Translations under genes and position numbers: made by a program
IMG/VR virus record: IMGVR_UViG_3300042868_007173
Coordinates: 1-56,512 of that record
Direction: 5' to 3' (one strand)
From: a virus
DNA length: 56,512 nt
The notes under the pieces: generated by a model
The model's database searches: none
The model's input: the letters and a program-made list of their open reading frames with translations, nothing else
What the model was told of the DNA's origin: nothing
Shown here: one piece after another, positions 1 to 8,332 of the stretch
Layout of the letters: every line of letters begins with the position of its first letter
Numbering within the stretch: the first letter of the stretch is position 1

Positions 1-81
1 TTGATCCTCTTTTGACTCCTCACTTACACCTTGAGCCGTAACACCACAACCAAATAAAAATATGAATACTAAGTATTTCAT
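1..81 (-). CDS. Signal-peptide protein, cut by the left edge
   Basis: Only the first 27 codons are inside the window; the gene runs off at base 1. It begins MKYLVFIFLFGCGVTAQG: a Lys after Met, a hydrophobic core, then FGC, which could be a degenerate lipobox, or TAQ|G, a plausible signal peptidase I site. The rest (VSEESKEDQ) is polar. The ATG shares one base with the stop codon of the upstream gene (TAATG), so the two are translationally coupled. It closes a run of small membrane proteins, so a cell-envelope role at lysis (for example an outer spanin-like lipoprotein) is possible but unproven. Confidence 0.6.
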   Translation of the reverse strand, partial: MKYLVFIFLFGCGVTAQGVSEESKEDQ

Positions 82-401
82 TATCTAAGTGATTTTATAG
101 CTCCTAAATCATTTAACATTTTTAATTGAGATGCGGTTACTGCACCTGATGAATCGCTTCTTCTCAATGCATCTTGTACTGCATCTAGTCTTGTTTCTAC
201 CTTATCCACCCTTCTATCTTGCTTATCTGCATTAGTCTGGAATGTGCTTCTTATATCTACATACAAATACCCCATTGCTATAATAGCTAGAAATGCAATT
301 GCTTCTTTTGGATGCTTGACAAAATCTTTAAAGCTTACTGGCAATGGATTTGCAGATACATTTACATCTTTTTTTTCATCTGTCTTTTTTGCTGCTGCCA
401 T
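81..401 (-). CDS. Small membrane protein with C-terminal coiled coil
   Basis: A 106-residue protein of unknown family. The first 30 residues are charged and Lys-rich, followed by one hydrophobic segment at about residues 33-50 (AIAFLAIIAMGYLYV). A heptad-like helix then runs from about 55 to 85 (RVDKVETRLDAVQDALR). One membrane span followed by a coiled coil resembles inner-membrane spanin or holin-accessory proteins, but I see no diagnostic motif. The stop codon overlaps the next ATG and the upstream gene ends 2 bases away, so it belongs to a compact leftward operon with the other membrane proteins here. Confidence 0.6.
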   Translation of the reverse strand: MAAAKKTDEKKDVNVSANPLPVSFKDFVKHPKEAIAFLAIIAMGYLYVDIRSTFQTNADKQDRRVDKVETRLDAVQDALRRSDSSGAVTASQLKMLNDLGAIKSLR

Positions 402-403
402 TG

Positions 404-958
404 TTAAAATATTTTAGAGTAGTATCCTAATTGGAACTGCTTGTTGTTAGTTATATTTAATTGGATAATGCCTTTGTTAGGTGATTTGTAAATCAAGCCC
501 CCTCCATATCCAAAATTATTTTCTTGCTTAGTTGCCATTACTCCCCAATATAATGCTGCTTTTGGTGGTAATATCGTACGTATTTCTCTTACCTTCACAA
601 TAGTTTTTTCAGTAAAATGCGCATTATATCCTCTACCAAAAATCTTATTTTGAGAAATTGTATCTTGAATAGATACGTAGTTATCCGTATTTATACGCAA
701 AGTATCTAAATAAACTTTTACCTTATTATAATCATTAACTATATAGGTGGTATCGTGTACCTCGCTAACTTGGTAAATTGTGTCTAAAACAACAAAAGGG
801 ATAGCATCCCCTTTTTTATATTTCCTTATTGTGTCGTGCTTTATCAGCGTGTCTATCTTAGTGATAACTTTGGTATCGCCTACCTTATTAGGGGCTAAAA
901 CGAAAAAAAGCACTACAAATATGAGTGCTACAATTAGTATGTTTTTAGCTGTTGCCAT
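404..958 (-). CDS. Membrane-anchored periplasmic protein, spanin-like candidate
   Basis: A 184-residue protein with an N-terminal signal anchor at about residues 6-23 (NILIVALIFVVLFFVLAP). A polar region follows, rich in DT dipeptides (TKIDTLIKHDTIRKY, LDTIYQ, VHDTTY). The C-terminus is Gly/aromatic-rich and beta-like (YWGVMATKQENNFGYGGG) and ends in aromatic residues. I do not recognise a characterised family. Topology suggests an inner-membrane anchor with a long periplasmic domain, which would suit a lysis or envelope role beside the adjacent holin-like gene, whose 3' end overlaps this start by about 14 bases. Confidence 0.6.
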   Translation of the reverse strand: MATAKNILIVALIFVVLFFVLAPNKVGDTKVITKIDTLIKHDTIRKYKKGDAIPFVVLDTIYQVSEVHDTTYIVNDYNKVKVYLDTLRINTDNYVSIQDTISQNKIFGRGYNAHFTEKTIVKVREIRTILPPKAALYWGVMATKQENNFGYGGGLIYKSPNKGIIQLNITNNKQFQLGYYSKIF

Positions 959-1154
959 TATTTTTATGTTTTACAAAATGCTTTTTAATAAAACCATACA
1001 TCTGCATCCCTAACCAAATAATAGTCATCAAATAAACTATAGTTTGTAATAGTGGGTTTAACACTACTATTCCTAAAATATTTAGCCATGATATAGCCAT
1101 TGTTATAACACCCAAAGGTGTAAAATCACTATCTATTTGGTCAAAATTGCTCAT
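945..1154 (-). CDS. Holin candidate
   Basis: A 69-residue protein with two hydrophobic segments (about residues 13-33 and 36-55) separated by a short turn. It ends in a strongly basic tail (KKHFVKHKNNGNS). Small size, two spans and a basic C-terminus fit class II holins, which perforate the inner membrane at lysis. The family is not recognisable by motif, so the call rests on topology and context. It is the first gene of a leftward cluster of membrane proteins, with a TATATTTG promoter element 17 bases upstream of its ATG. Confidence 0.5.
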   Translation of the reverse strand: MSNFDQIDSDFTPLGVITMAISWLNILGIVVLNPLLQTIVYLMTIIWLGMQMYGFIKKHFVKHKNNGNS

Positions 1155-1170
1155 TTCCCCTTTTTTAGAA

Positions 1171-1178
1171 CAAATATA
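1171..1178 (-). promoter_or_regulatory. Promoter -7 element for the membrane-protein cluster
   Basis: The minus strand reads TATATTTG, matching the Bacteroidota -7 consensus TAnnTTTG, 17 bases before the ATG of the holin-like gene. No clear TTTG -33 element lies 19-21 bases further upstream; the stretch there is almost pure A/T. Confidence 0.5.
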
Positions 1179-1199
1179 ACTAATATTATATTATATTTT

Positions 1200-1424
1200 T
1201 TAAATTGTCCACTTTTTTTCAGGACAAGCTCCTGCACCTACCGGACTAAATACTTTTGCACTAGTAGTACATCCGCATTTACCACAATAATCTCTTATTG
1301 TAGATTGCACCCAGAACTCACAACCAGCACATATTTCAAGTCTTTTTTCTGCTACTTCTTTTTGCTCTTCAGTTGGGTTAAATGCAGTTGCATAAGAAAT
1401 TATGATCTCTTTTATTTTGTTCAT
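1200..1424 (-). CDS. Small Cys-rich (zinc-ribbon-like) protein
   Basis: A 74-residue protein of unknown function. After a helical N-terminus it has Cys clusters CAGC at about residues 32-35 and CGKCGC at about 47-52, plus a late Cys (GACPEKK). This spacing suggests a small zinc-binding knuckle. The ATG overlaps the stop of the upstream glycosyltransferase-like gene by 4 bases (ATGA-type), so it is translated with the glycan cassette. It may be a small partner protein; no enzymatic motif is present. Confidence 0.65.
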   Translation of the reverse strand: MNKIKEIIISYATAFNPTEEQKEVAEKRLEICAGCEFWVQSTIRDYCGKCGCTTSAKVFSPVGAGACPEKKWTI

Positions 1425-2287
1425 ATAAATAAATTTTTATATTTATTATGTTCGCCCCAATATGGGTGTAATTGTGTTAAATTGTCTTTATCATAAATAG
1501 AATTATGGCTAGTAAAATGAACTCCATGATTTATATGTACTGCCTCGTTTTCGCAGTTCCATTGAGTCCTTGTTAGCTTTTGTGTTTCAATCATTCCGCT
1601 ATTTGTAACTAATGCATTAGGCAATATAGTTAAGCAATGTTCAATTGCATCATCAAAGCGCATGGTCATTTGGTGAAATGGTTGATCGTGTTGGTTTCTT
1701 TTTTGCCACCCATTTTTACATACGCCCCCGTAGTTCATATTTGTAAGCACCTGCCCATTCGGGAAATCAGGGAAATCAAAATATCCCTTTGGATACATTA
1801 CATCATGTTCAAGGAAAGAAACATAGTCGTATTGTCCCATATTCTTAGCAGTATAAAGACACTGCATAATTTGTAGTAATTGATTAAGATGGGATTGTTT
1901 AGTGTACCAGCTTTTTATTTGTTGAAATGGTACGTCAGGCATATGCTCCCAAGTACATACCACAATTTCTGCTACCCCGTCACTTGCTTCTTTAATAGTA
2001 TCTATTGATTTATATATTGCAGGCCATATCTCATGATTGTTATTATTTGAATAGAATATGCCCAATTTTCGGGTTTTAGACTTGGGATAGACTAAAGTAT
2101 TTCCTTCCATTACTTTCTCTTTGTGTCCATCGCTAAATTCAACTTCTAGGTACTTAACAATGCCTAAAGAGGGATCTCCTATTATCTTATTGTTTGCTCT
2201 AACTACTAATTTACCAGATACCATTAAACCTCGTAATTCATCGGAACAATCTGCGCCACCATAGGTAGCTTTTATAATTTTTAACAT
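1421..2287 (-). CDS. Glycosyltransferase-like protein with N-terminal DnaJ-C11-type (DUF3395) domain
   Basis: A 288-residue two-part protein. Residues 1 to about 65 have the pattern of the DUF3395 / DnaJ-like C11 C-terminal fold (IIKATYGGADCSDELR, GDPSLGIVKYLEV), often found as an add-on to glycan enzymes. From about 70 on it looks like a GT-A-type transferase: a beta-strand start (LGIFYSNNNN), then FLEHDVMYP at about 157-165, whose EHD could be the metal- and nucleotide-binding DxD equivalent. Several conserved-looking His/Trp follow. It sits in a tight operon with two further transferase-like genes (1-base gap to the upstream gene). The sugar donor and acceptor are unknown. Confidence 0.65.
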   Translation of the reverse strand: MLKIIKATYGGADCSDELRGLMVSGKLVVRANNKIIGDPSLGIVKYLEVEFSDGHKEKVMEGNTLVYPKSKTRKLGIFYSNNNNHEIWPAIYKSIDTIKEASDGVAEIVVCTWEHMPDVPFQQIKSWYTKQSHLNQLLQIMQCLYTAKNMGQYDYVSFLEHDVMYPKGYFDFPDFPNGQVLTNMNYGGVCKNGWQKRNQHDQPFHQMTMRFDDAIEHCLTILPNALVTNSGMIETQKLTRTQWNCENEAVHINHGVHFTSHNSIYDKDNLTQLHPYWGEHNKYKNLFI

Positions 2288-2288
2288 A

Positions 2289-2945
2289 TTATCTTACATT
2301 GAATTGATTACTCCAAAAAGTATCTGTTTTTATATTTTTAAAATAAAATTTTTCATCTTCTGGTAAAAGTTGAAAATCTGTATAATACCAAGGCACGTGT
2401 TTTGCAGTATAAGGATGATTTACTCTGACTGAAGAATATAATGCATGCTCATCTGTTCTATGTAAGGCAAAGGTAGTATCAATATGTGCTTCTGTATATA
2501 AATCATCAAGATATTTAGCTTTTGGGGTACAAAATTGACTTTCCCAATCAATTATTTGATTTCTAAAAACCGATTCGGGTAAATCGCTTGTTTTCAATGA
2601 AAAGCCTATTTTATTATATTGATATTTAGCTAATCCATTTAGTAGCACATCTAACCAATCTTCCGGTATTTCAGATAAATCTAAATCTGGATCAGATAAA
2701 ATATAATATCCTTCTTTAACATAAATATCATATAATTTTTTATTCCAAAAAACCGTATGTCCATAATTTTTATCCATGTGAATAATCTTATAAGGGCATG
2801 TAGCATACCAATCTAATAAAGGTTGATAAGTGCTATTGTTATCTATTATATATACATCTACATTTTCGTTTTTGGACAAAAACTCAGCCATATTTTTAGG
2901 TAATGTTAATCTATTATAATTGATTATAAAAGCTGGGATTTTCAT
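2289..2945 (-). CDS. Family 2-like glycosyltransferase
   Basis: A 218-residue GT-A fold protein. The N-terminus (IPAFIINYNRLTLPKNM) and IDNNSTYQPLLDWY at about residues 34-47 are the classic GT2 nucleotide-sugar binding strand and turn. SDPDLDLSEIP at about 83-93 supplies the DxD metal site. It is shorter than typical GT2 enzymes (about 250-330 residues), so the C-terminal acceptor region is minimal. The start overlaps the upstream gene's stop by 4 bases. With its neighbours it probably builds or extends a glycan on a phage or host product. Confidence 0.8.
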   Translation of the reverse strand: MKIPAFIINYNRLTLPKNMAEFLSKNENVDVYIIDNNSTYQPLLDWYATCPYKIIHMDKNYGHTVFWNKKLYDIYVKEGYYILSDPDLDLSEIPEDWLDVLLNGLAKYQYNKIGFSLKTSDLPESVFRNQIIDWESQFCTPKAKYLDDLYTEAHIDTTFALHRTDEHALYSSVRVNHPYTAKHVPWYYTDFQLLPEDEKFYFKNIKTDTFWSNQFNVR

Positions 2946-3874
2946 ATTAAAACTGATTTTTTTTCTACTTTTTGTATAATTTCATAATACTTTTTTGATG
3001 CCGTTCCTTCTTTGATATTTAAATTTAGATTGTAAGGTAATCTATTCATAAATTCTGCTTTATAAAATAAACCATCAGCAGAGCTAACGACACCGGCATT
3101 ATGCAATATATTTAATCTGTCAAAATCGCTTTCGGTGCTAGTTCCCCAAGCAAATTCTAAATCTGGATGGCAAACAGTTTCTTTGCCCAATTTCCAGCCA
3201 TTCCAAAGAACTGCCCACATGTCTGCGCACCATATTTGTAATTCATGATATTGGTTATTTTCAGCCTTTTTAATGTTATTCAACATTGTTATTTCATTAT
3301 ATAATCTCTCACAATCTTTTTCTACATTAGCCCAAAATTCAGCATTTATACCTTTCATTAAGTATTGTGCGCCAATTGAATTAAGCTCGTTGTCTTTAAT
3401 AATTGATTCTTCAATACCAACTATTTCACACATTTTATCTAAAACATCTTGACCTTTGCTTAATATGTAACTATGCGCTATATACCATCTAGTATCAGAT
3501 CCATACCATTTTTCATCTTCCAAAAATTGTTCCCAATTTATTGGTTTTGTCAATACAATATCGCAATCATGGTAAAGAATTGCTTCTTCTTCTAATTCAG
3601 GGTGAGCTGCAAAATGCTGCTTCAATATATTAGGACGGATAGAAGATATGTAATGTGTTGTAACTCTAGTATCATCATAAAAGAAGAACCTAACAGGATA
3701 TGCATTAGCTAGTTTTAACCATTCTTCAGGAATTACATTGTTCACTTTCCAAGATACAATATCAATGCTATTTGGGTTTATACCCATTTCTATAAAGTTA
3801 TTAATCATAACTTCTATTTGCCAAGCATAAAATATAGAGGTGGGTTGCGCGCAGACAAATCTGATGTTCTTCAT
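2942..3874 (-). CDS. Glycosyltransferase-like protein (GT-A type)
   Basis: A 310-residue protein. YHDCDIVLTKP at about residues 102-112 contains a DxD-like DCD after a hydrophobic strand, as in GT-A enzymes that bind nucleotide sugars with a divalent metal. Acidic and aromatic motifs follow (WYGSDTRWY, CADMWAVLWNGWKLG) that look like acceptor-side loops. I cannot place it in a numbered CAZy family by eye. It ends overlapping the GT2-like gene and begins 3 bases after the DUF6165-like gene, so all are one operon. Confidence 0.7.
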   Translation of the reverse strand: MKNIRFVCAQPTSIFYAWQIEVMINNFIEMGINPNSIDIVSWKVNNVIPEEWLKLANAYPVRFFFYDDTRVTTHYISSIRPNILKQHFAAHPELEEEAILYHDCDIVLTKPINWEQFLEDEKWYGSDTRWYIAHSYILSKGQDVLDKMCEIVGIEESIIKDNELNSIGAQYLMKGINAEFWANVEKDCERLYNEITMLNNIKKAENNQYHELQIWCADMWAVLWNGWKLGKETVCHPDLEFAWGTSTESDFDRLNILHNAGVVSSADGLFYKAEFMNRLPYNLNLNIKEGTASKKYYEIIQKVEKKSVLI

Positions 3875-3877
3875 AAA

Positions 3878-4255
3878 TTAGTGTTGTTTATATGATTTTT
3901 CTTCTATTAATTCAGAGCCATACTTTTGATTAATTTGTTTTTTTATTATAGCCCTAACATCATTTAATTGGTAAACTTCCCTTGCTAATTCAACAAACTT
4001 TTCGCCAAAATAGTTCTTATGCTCGCAATCCCTTAAATCATCTTCCACTTTCCATAGCTTTTTGTTTATGTCATAAAGCTCTTGGGTAAAGGGTTCTGTT
4101 AGTGTTTCTGGGTATTTTTTTAATAGAGCAGACTTGATTATTTTCCACTCTTTTTCTATGTTTACTAGCTTTTCATTATCATGGATGAATAGCTTTTTTA
4201 TAGTTAGAATAGTATATTTATCTACTACTTCACCGATACTTACTTCTATTTTCAT
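3878..4255 (-). CDS. DUF6165-like protein
   Basis: A 125-residue mostly helical protein beginning MKIEVSIGEVVDKYTILTIK, which matches the opening of the DUF6165 family as I remember it (I/VSIGE-VDK-TIL-IK). Family function is uncharacterised; members often lie beside glycan-synthesis genes, as here. There is no catalytic motif, and the charged helices suggest a binding or scaffolding role. It is the first gene of the leftward glycosyltransferase operon, downstream of the shared AT-rich element at 4291-4300. Confidence 0.6.
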   Translation of the reverse strand: MKIEVSIGEVVDKYTILTIKKLFIHDNEKLVNIEKEWKIIKSALLKKYPETLTEPFTQELYDINKKLWKVEDDLRDCEHKNYFGEKFVELAREVYQLNDVRAIIKKQINQKYGSELIEEKSYKQH

Positions 4256-4290
4256 GGGGTAAAGGTAATATTTATTTATTAATTATTTAA

Positions 4291-4317
4291 TTTAATTAAA
4301 AAAAATACATAGTTTTG
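4291..4317. promoter_or_regulatory. Divergent regulatory region with TTTAATTAAA palindrome and plus-strand -7 element
   Basis: The perfect palindrome TTTAATTAAA occupies 4291-4300, between the leftward DUF6165-like gene and the rightward methyltransferase gene. TAGTTTTG (TAnnTTTG) at 4310-4317 is a plus-strand -7 element, 15 bases before the ATG at 4333. The same palindrome recurs upstream of other gene clusters in this window. Confidence 0.55.
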
Positions 4318-4332
4318 TCAAAAATACATAAT

Positions 4333-4845
4333 ATGCCAAGTAGTTATCCTTATTACAAAGATTCAGTAAGAAATTGGTTCGTAGAAAACATACCTTTTGA
4401 TGCTAAAATTTTAGATATTGGAGCAGGATGCGGTACATACTCTGATTTATTAAAAGGGTATGATTATAAAATGGATGCAGTTGAAATATGGGAGCCATAT
4501 ATTATACAATATGATTTAAAAAACAAGTATAATGTGGTTTATAAAGAAAATGTTTTTAACATGCCGCTAAATGCACTAAAAGGATATGATTTTTATATTT
4601 TAGGGGATGTTTTAGAACATTTTTCAGTGGAAGATGCACAATGGTTTATGAATTTTTTAAAATCAACGGGCAAAGAATATCTTGTTGCAGTACCATACCA
4701 ATATGAGCAAGGTGAATATGAAGGCAATACCTATGAAACTCATCTGCAACCAGACTTAACACCAGACTTAGTTAAAGAAAGATACCCTGATTTAGAGCTT
4801 ATTTATGGTAATGAGGTTTATGGCTATTACATAAGAAAAAAATAA
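4333..4845 (+). CDS. Class I SAM-dependent methyltransferase
   Basis: A 170-residue Rossmann-fold methyltransferase. Motif I (ILDIGAGCG) is at residues 26-34; an acidic residue follows the second strand (MDAVEIWEP), and GDVLEHFSVED is the usual motif IV region. I chose ATG 4333 because the longer TTG-started frame begins at 4315, inside the promoter -7 element. The likely substrate is a sugar or glycan intermediate, judged by its neighbours. The next gene starts 1 base after its stop, so both are co-transcribed. Confidence 0.8.
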   Translation: MPSSYPYYKDSVRNWFVENIPFDAKILDIGAGCGTYSDLLKGYDYKMDAVEIWEPYIIQYDLKNKYNVVYKENVFNMPLNALKGYDFYILGDVLEHFSVEDAQWFMNFLKSTGKEYLVAVPYQYEQGEYEGNTYETHLQPDLTPDLVKERYPDLELIYGNEVYGYYIRKK

Positions 4846-4846
4846 T

Positions 4847-7800
4847 ATGGGTAAACACTACGATTTCATAGAAATAGGTACATCTGATTTTGATACTCTT
4901 ATTGAAAATGCAGATGATAATACCATTGGATTAAGTATAGAACCAATAAAATTCTATCTAGACAGGCTCCCAGATAAAAAAAATGTCACTAAAGTCAATG
5001 CTGCTATATCTGAATATAGCGGATTTATAGATATATACCACATAGAAGAAGATAAAATAATAGAAAATAATCTACCATATTGGGTTAGAGGATGCAATAG
5101 TGTAGATAAACCACATGAATATGTTATAAATAAGATAGGGAAAGATTTATATGACAAAATAGTGACAAAAACAAGAGTAATTAAGATGGATTGGTATTCT
5201 CTTGTTGATATGTTTAATATAGAAGGCATTACACACCTTAAAATAGATACTGAAGGGCATGACCATATTATACTTGAGTCATATTTAAACCAATGCAACA
5301 TTAACCCTAAATTGCTTGCAGATACTATAGAATTTGAGTGCAATGAAATATCAAATAAAGAGGCAATAGACAATATTCTATTAAAAATACAAAATATCTA
5401 CAATATTGATAGACGTGAAAATGATATATTTTTGAATAAAAAAAAACACGAACATGAAAAAGCTTACGTCCTTTATGCTGACGATTCCTATTTTGATCTT
5501 GTGGATGCTTGTTGTCGTTCCATTAGAAATTTTAGCACTTATCCTATTTACGTTTACATGCTTAATTCGGACAATAAAGTAGAAGTAGAAAACACCATAA
5601 CAATAAGATGGGATTGTGATGTAAAAAATTCGGTTAAAAGGAAAGATTATATAGACAGAGCAGACAAAGATATTTACAAGCTCCTTATAGAAAGACCCAA
5701 GATTACAAAAGATGCTTTAATCAATTACGCAGACACAGTAGCTTACATTGATACTGATTCTGTTGCAAGTCCTTACGTAGATAGGATTTTTGATTTTTAT
5801 GACTATAATTCAACTTGTCCTTATTTTGTAGAAGGGGTATATGACTATTTGCATATAAATGGTCGTGGTGGAGCCGATAGCAGAGATGATTTAAGCACTA
5901 CGTTAGAGCATCCAGCTTGTGATTTATTTGGTATAAACCAATATGTGAGGGAAAGATATAGGCAAACGGGGTATTATGTTGCTGGGCAAAAAACAATAGA
6001 CTTCTTGGACGAATGGTATTGGATGTGCAACCACCCCAAAATACTAGCAAATCATGAATGGTATGCGCCATATCACGAAGAAACAATAATGAACGTATTG
6101 CTATACAAAAGACTCGTTTTTAACGGCTTGCCTTGTATATATGTTAATGGATTACATAATAATTTAGAATTTACAGGAGAAGCTAGAATAGATGGCAACT
6201 GGCTTAGAATACCCGCAAAGAAAGAAGATTTATTATTTTATCATGGAGAAAAAAATATAGACAAGATAAACTTGTTTATTGGTGAAAAGAAAATGAGAAT
6301 ACTTTACCTAGCCCCACATTTAAGCACAGGCGGGATGCCCCAGTTTTTACTAAAAAGAATTGAAGCTCTTAAAGATTATACTGATTGTGAAATATATGTT
6401 GTTGAATATCAATGCTATAGCTTAGATTTTGTGGTTCAAAGAGATAAGATAAAAAGTTTACTAGGAGAAAACTTTACTACTTTATATGAAGATAAGATGG
6501 AGTTATTTAAGGTAATTGATAGATGGAAGCCCGATTTAATACACATAGATGAGCCATCAGAAAGATTAGATAGAGAGATGGTAAAAAGACTTTATGATTC
6601 AAATAGAAAATATAGAATTGTAGAAACTTGCCATGACGTGTCTTTTGATCCTGACAAGGAAAAGATATTTCACCCAGATTCGTACATATTCTGTAGTCCA
6701 TATCACGAGCAAACTTTTGCTAATATGGAATCTACATTTGTTACAATAGAATATCCGATAGATAAAAAAGAAGTTAATGCAGTAAAAGATGGAAAACATG
6801 TTTTAAATGTAGGGTTATGGACTAGTGGTAAAAATCAAGGTGAAGGCATTGAAATTGCGCGTAAATACCCTAATATGACATTTCATTTTGTTGGCAATCA
6901 AGCTGGGAACTTTAAGGATTATTGGGAACCATTGATGAAAGATTTGCCTAGTAATGTTAAAGTTTGGGGGGAAAGGAAAGACATAGATACTTTTATGGAG
7001 ATGGCTGATATATTTATGTTCAATAGCACTTGGGAATGTAACCCATTAGTTTTAAGAGAAGCAATAGGCTATGGCTTGCCTATTATAGCTAGAAATCTAC
7101 CTCAATATGGAGATATGTTTACCGATTACCTACAGCCAATTGATAGCGATTTAAATACCTTAGAATGTAATTACGAAGTACCTACAGACAATACCACCCC
7201 TATATTTGCTTTTAGACAAGAGGATGCCTATAAAAAAATAATTGAATTACCTATTCAAAAGCAGAAAGTATCTATTTCTCAGCACTTTGTTGACAATCCA
7301 TTTCTAGAAATTAAAGGTAATGTAGATAGTAAATTTAAAGTTCAATTTTTTGATGGGAATGGTAGTATTACTTACGAAAATATAATAAATTCAAACACTT
7401 GGATAAAATTAAATAGAACATACTTTACAAATTGGACAACTAAAGTTTGGGAAGGAAATGAAATGATATATGCAAATTACTTGCACTTACATAACAAAAG
7501 AGTATTTATTGTTATAGAAAGTAAATCATTGGGAGATACATTAGCTTGGGTTCCCTATGCTTTAGAATTTCAAAAGCTACATCAATGCAAGGTTATATTA
7601 TCCACTTTTTGGAATAGAATACTGCACTATCCAGAATTAGAATTGGTGGAACCGGGCATTGTGGTAAATAATGTTTATGCTTTATATAGAATAGGATGGT
7701 TTTACAATAGCGATAAGGAACCAGAAATCCCAAATACTATCCCATTACAAAAAGCCGCAACAAACATATTAGGATTAGATTTTACAGAACAAAGACCTGT

Positions 7801-8317
7801 ATTAGCTTATACTCCTGTCAAATTTGAAAGTGCTGGAAAATTTGTTACAATAGCCACGAACTCTACTTCAGGGTGCAAGTTTTGGACGAAAGAAGGTTGG
7901 CAAGAGCTTATAAACTATTTAGTTAGCCAAAACTATCTTGTTTATAATGTATCTAAAGAAAAGAATCCATTTGATAATTGCGTACAAATAGAAGATACCT
8001 CAATAGAGAACACCATAAATATGATTAGTAATAGCAAGTTTTTTATAGGGCTTAGTTCAGGTTTAAGCTGGCTTGCTTGGGCTTTAAATGTAAAAGTATT
8101 TATGATAAGCAATTTTACAGAGGCGGATCATGAATTTACTGATTGCGTAAGAATAACCAATACAAACGTATGTCATGGATGCTGGAATGAAGAAGGTATT
8201 ATCTTTGATAAGGGAGATTGGAATTGGTGCAAACACAAAGACACCGACAAACACTTTGAATGTCATAAATCAATAACAGCTCAAATGGTTATAGAAAAAA
8301 TAAAAGCAGCTTTTTAG
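4847..8317 (+). CDS. Four-domain glycan enzyme: FkbM-like methyltransferase, GT-A, GT-B and BAHT-like O-heptosyltransferase
   Basis: A 1156-residue fusion protein. Residues 1 to about 195 are FkbM-methyltransferase-like (IGTSDFDT near 10; LKIDTEGHD near 130). Residues about 205-480 form a GT-A module with AYIDTDSVA near 300 as its DxD. An internal Met at 483 (MRILYLAPHLSTGG) opens a GT4-like GT-B module, with NSTWECNPLVLREAIGYGLP near 725. Residues about 808-1156 resemble the bacterial autotransporter heptosyltransferase (BAHT, TibC) family: SKSLGDTLAWVPYALEF, FIGLSSGLSWLAWALNV, and four late cysteines (1109, 1112, 1128, 1139; CHGCWN, NWCKH, FECHKSIT) matching the iron-finger region. Known BAHT enzymes O-heptosylate Ser/Thr of autotransporters in the cytoplasm. 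Having all four activities in one chain is unusual. Confidence 0.8.
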   Translation: MGKHYDFIEIGTSDFDTLIENADDNTIGLSIEPIKFYLDRLPDKKNVTKVNAAISEYSGFIDIYHIEEDKIIENNLPYWVRGCNSVDKPHEYVINKIGKDLYDKIVTKTRVIKMDWYSLVDMFNIEGITHLKIDTEGHDHIILESYLNQCNINPKLLADTIEFECNEISNKEAIDNILLKIQNIYNIDRRENDIFLNKKKHEHEKAYVLYADDSYFDLVDACCRSIRNFSTYPIYVYMLNSDNKVEVENTITIRWDCDVKNSVKRKDYIDRADKDIYKLLIERPKITKDALINYADTVAYIDTDSVASPYVDRIFDFYDYNSTCPYFVEGVYDYLHINGRGGADSRDDLSTTLEHPACDLFGINQYVRERYRQTGYYVAGQKTIDFLDEWYWMCNHPKILANHEWYAPYHEETIMNVLLYKRLVFNGLPCIYVNGLHNNLEFTGEARIDGNWLRIPAKKEDLLFYHGEKNIDKINLFIGEKKMRILYLAPHLSTGGMPQFLLKRIEALKDYTDCEIYVVEYQCYSLDFVVQRDKIKSLLGENFTTLYEDKMELFKVIDRWKPDLIHIDEPSERLDREMVKRLYDSNRKYRIVETCHDVSFDPDKEKIFHPDSYIFCSPYHEQTFANMESTFVTIEYPIDKKEVNAVKDGKHVLNVGLWTSGKNQGEGIEIARKYPNMTFHFVGNQAGNFKDYWEPLMKDLPSNVKVWGERKDIDTFMEMADIFMFNSTWECNPLVLREAIGYGLPIIARNLPQYGDMFTDYLQPIDSDLNTLECNYEVPTDNTTPIFAFRQEDAYKKIIELPIQKQKVSISQHFVDNPFLEIKGNVDSKFKVQFFDGNGSITYENIINSNTWIKLNRTYFTNWTTKVWEGNEMIYANYLHLHNKRVFIVIESKSLGDTLAWVPYALEFQKLHQCKVILSTFWNRILHYPELELVEPGIVVNNVYALYRIGWFYNSDKEPEIPNTIPLQKAATNILGLDFTEQRPVLAYTPVKFESAGKFVTIATNSTSGCKFWTKEGWQELINYLVSQNYLVYNVSKEKNPFDNCVQIEDTSIENTINMISNSKFFIGLSSGLSWLAWALNVKVFMISNFTEADHEFTDCVRITNTNVCHGCWNEEGIIFDKGDWNWCKHKDTDKHFECHKSITAQMVIEKIKAAF

Positions 8318-8330
8318 CTGCTCTTTTTTT
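8305..8330. terminator. Bidirectional terminator between convergent genes
   Basis: Stem AGCAGC (8305-8310) pairs with GCTGCT (8317-8322), followed by CTTTTTTT on the plus strand. On the minus strand the same stem is followed by TTTATTTTTT. The stop codon of the 1156-residue enzyme lies in the hairpin, and the leftward gene ending at 8333 uses it from the other side. Confidence 0.8.
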
Positions 8331-8332
8331 AA

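Noticed and set aside
4315-4332. TTG start extending the methyltransferase by six codons
   Set aside because: It falls inside the -7 promoter element TAGTTTTG; the ATG at 4333 is better placed.
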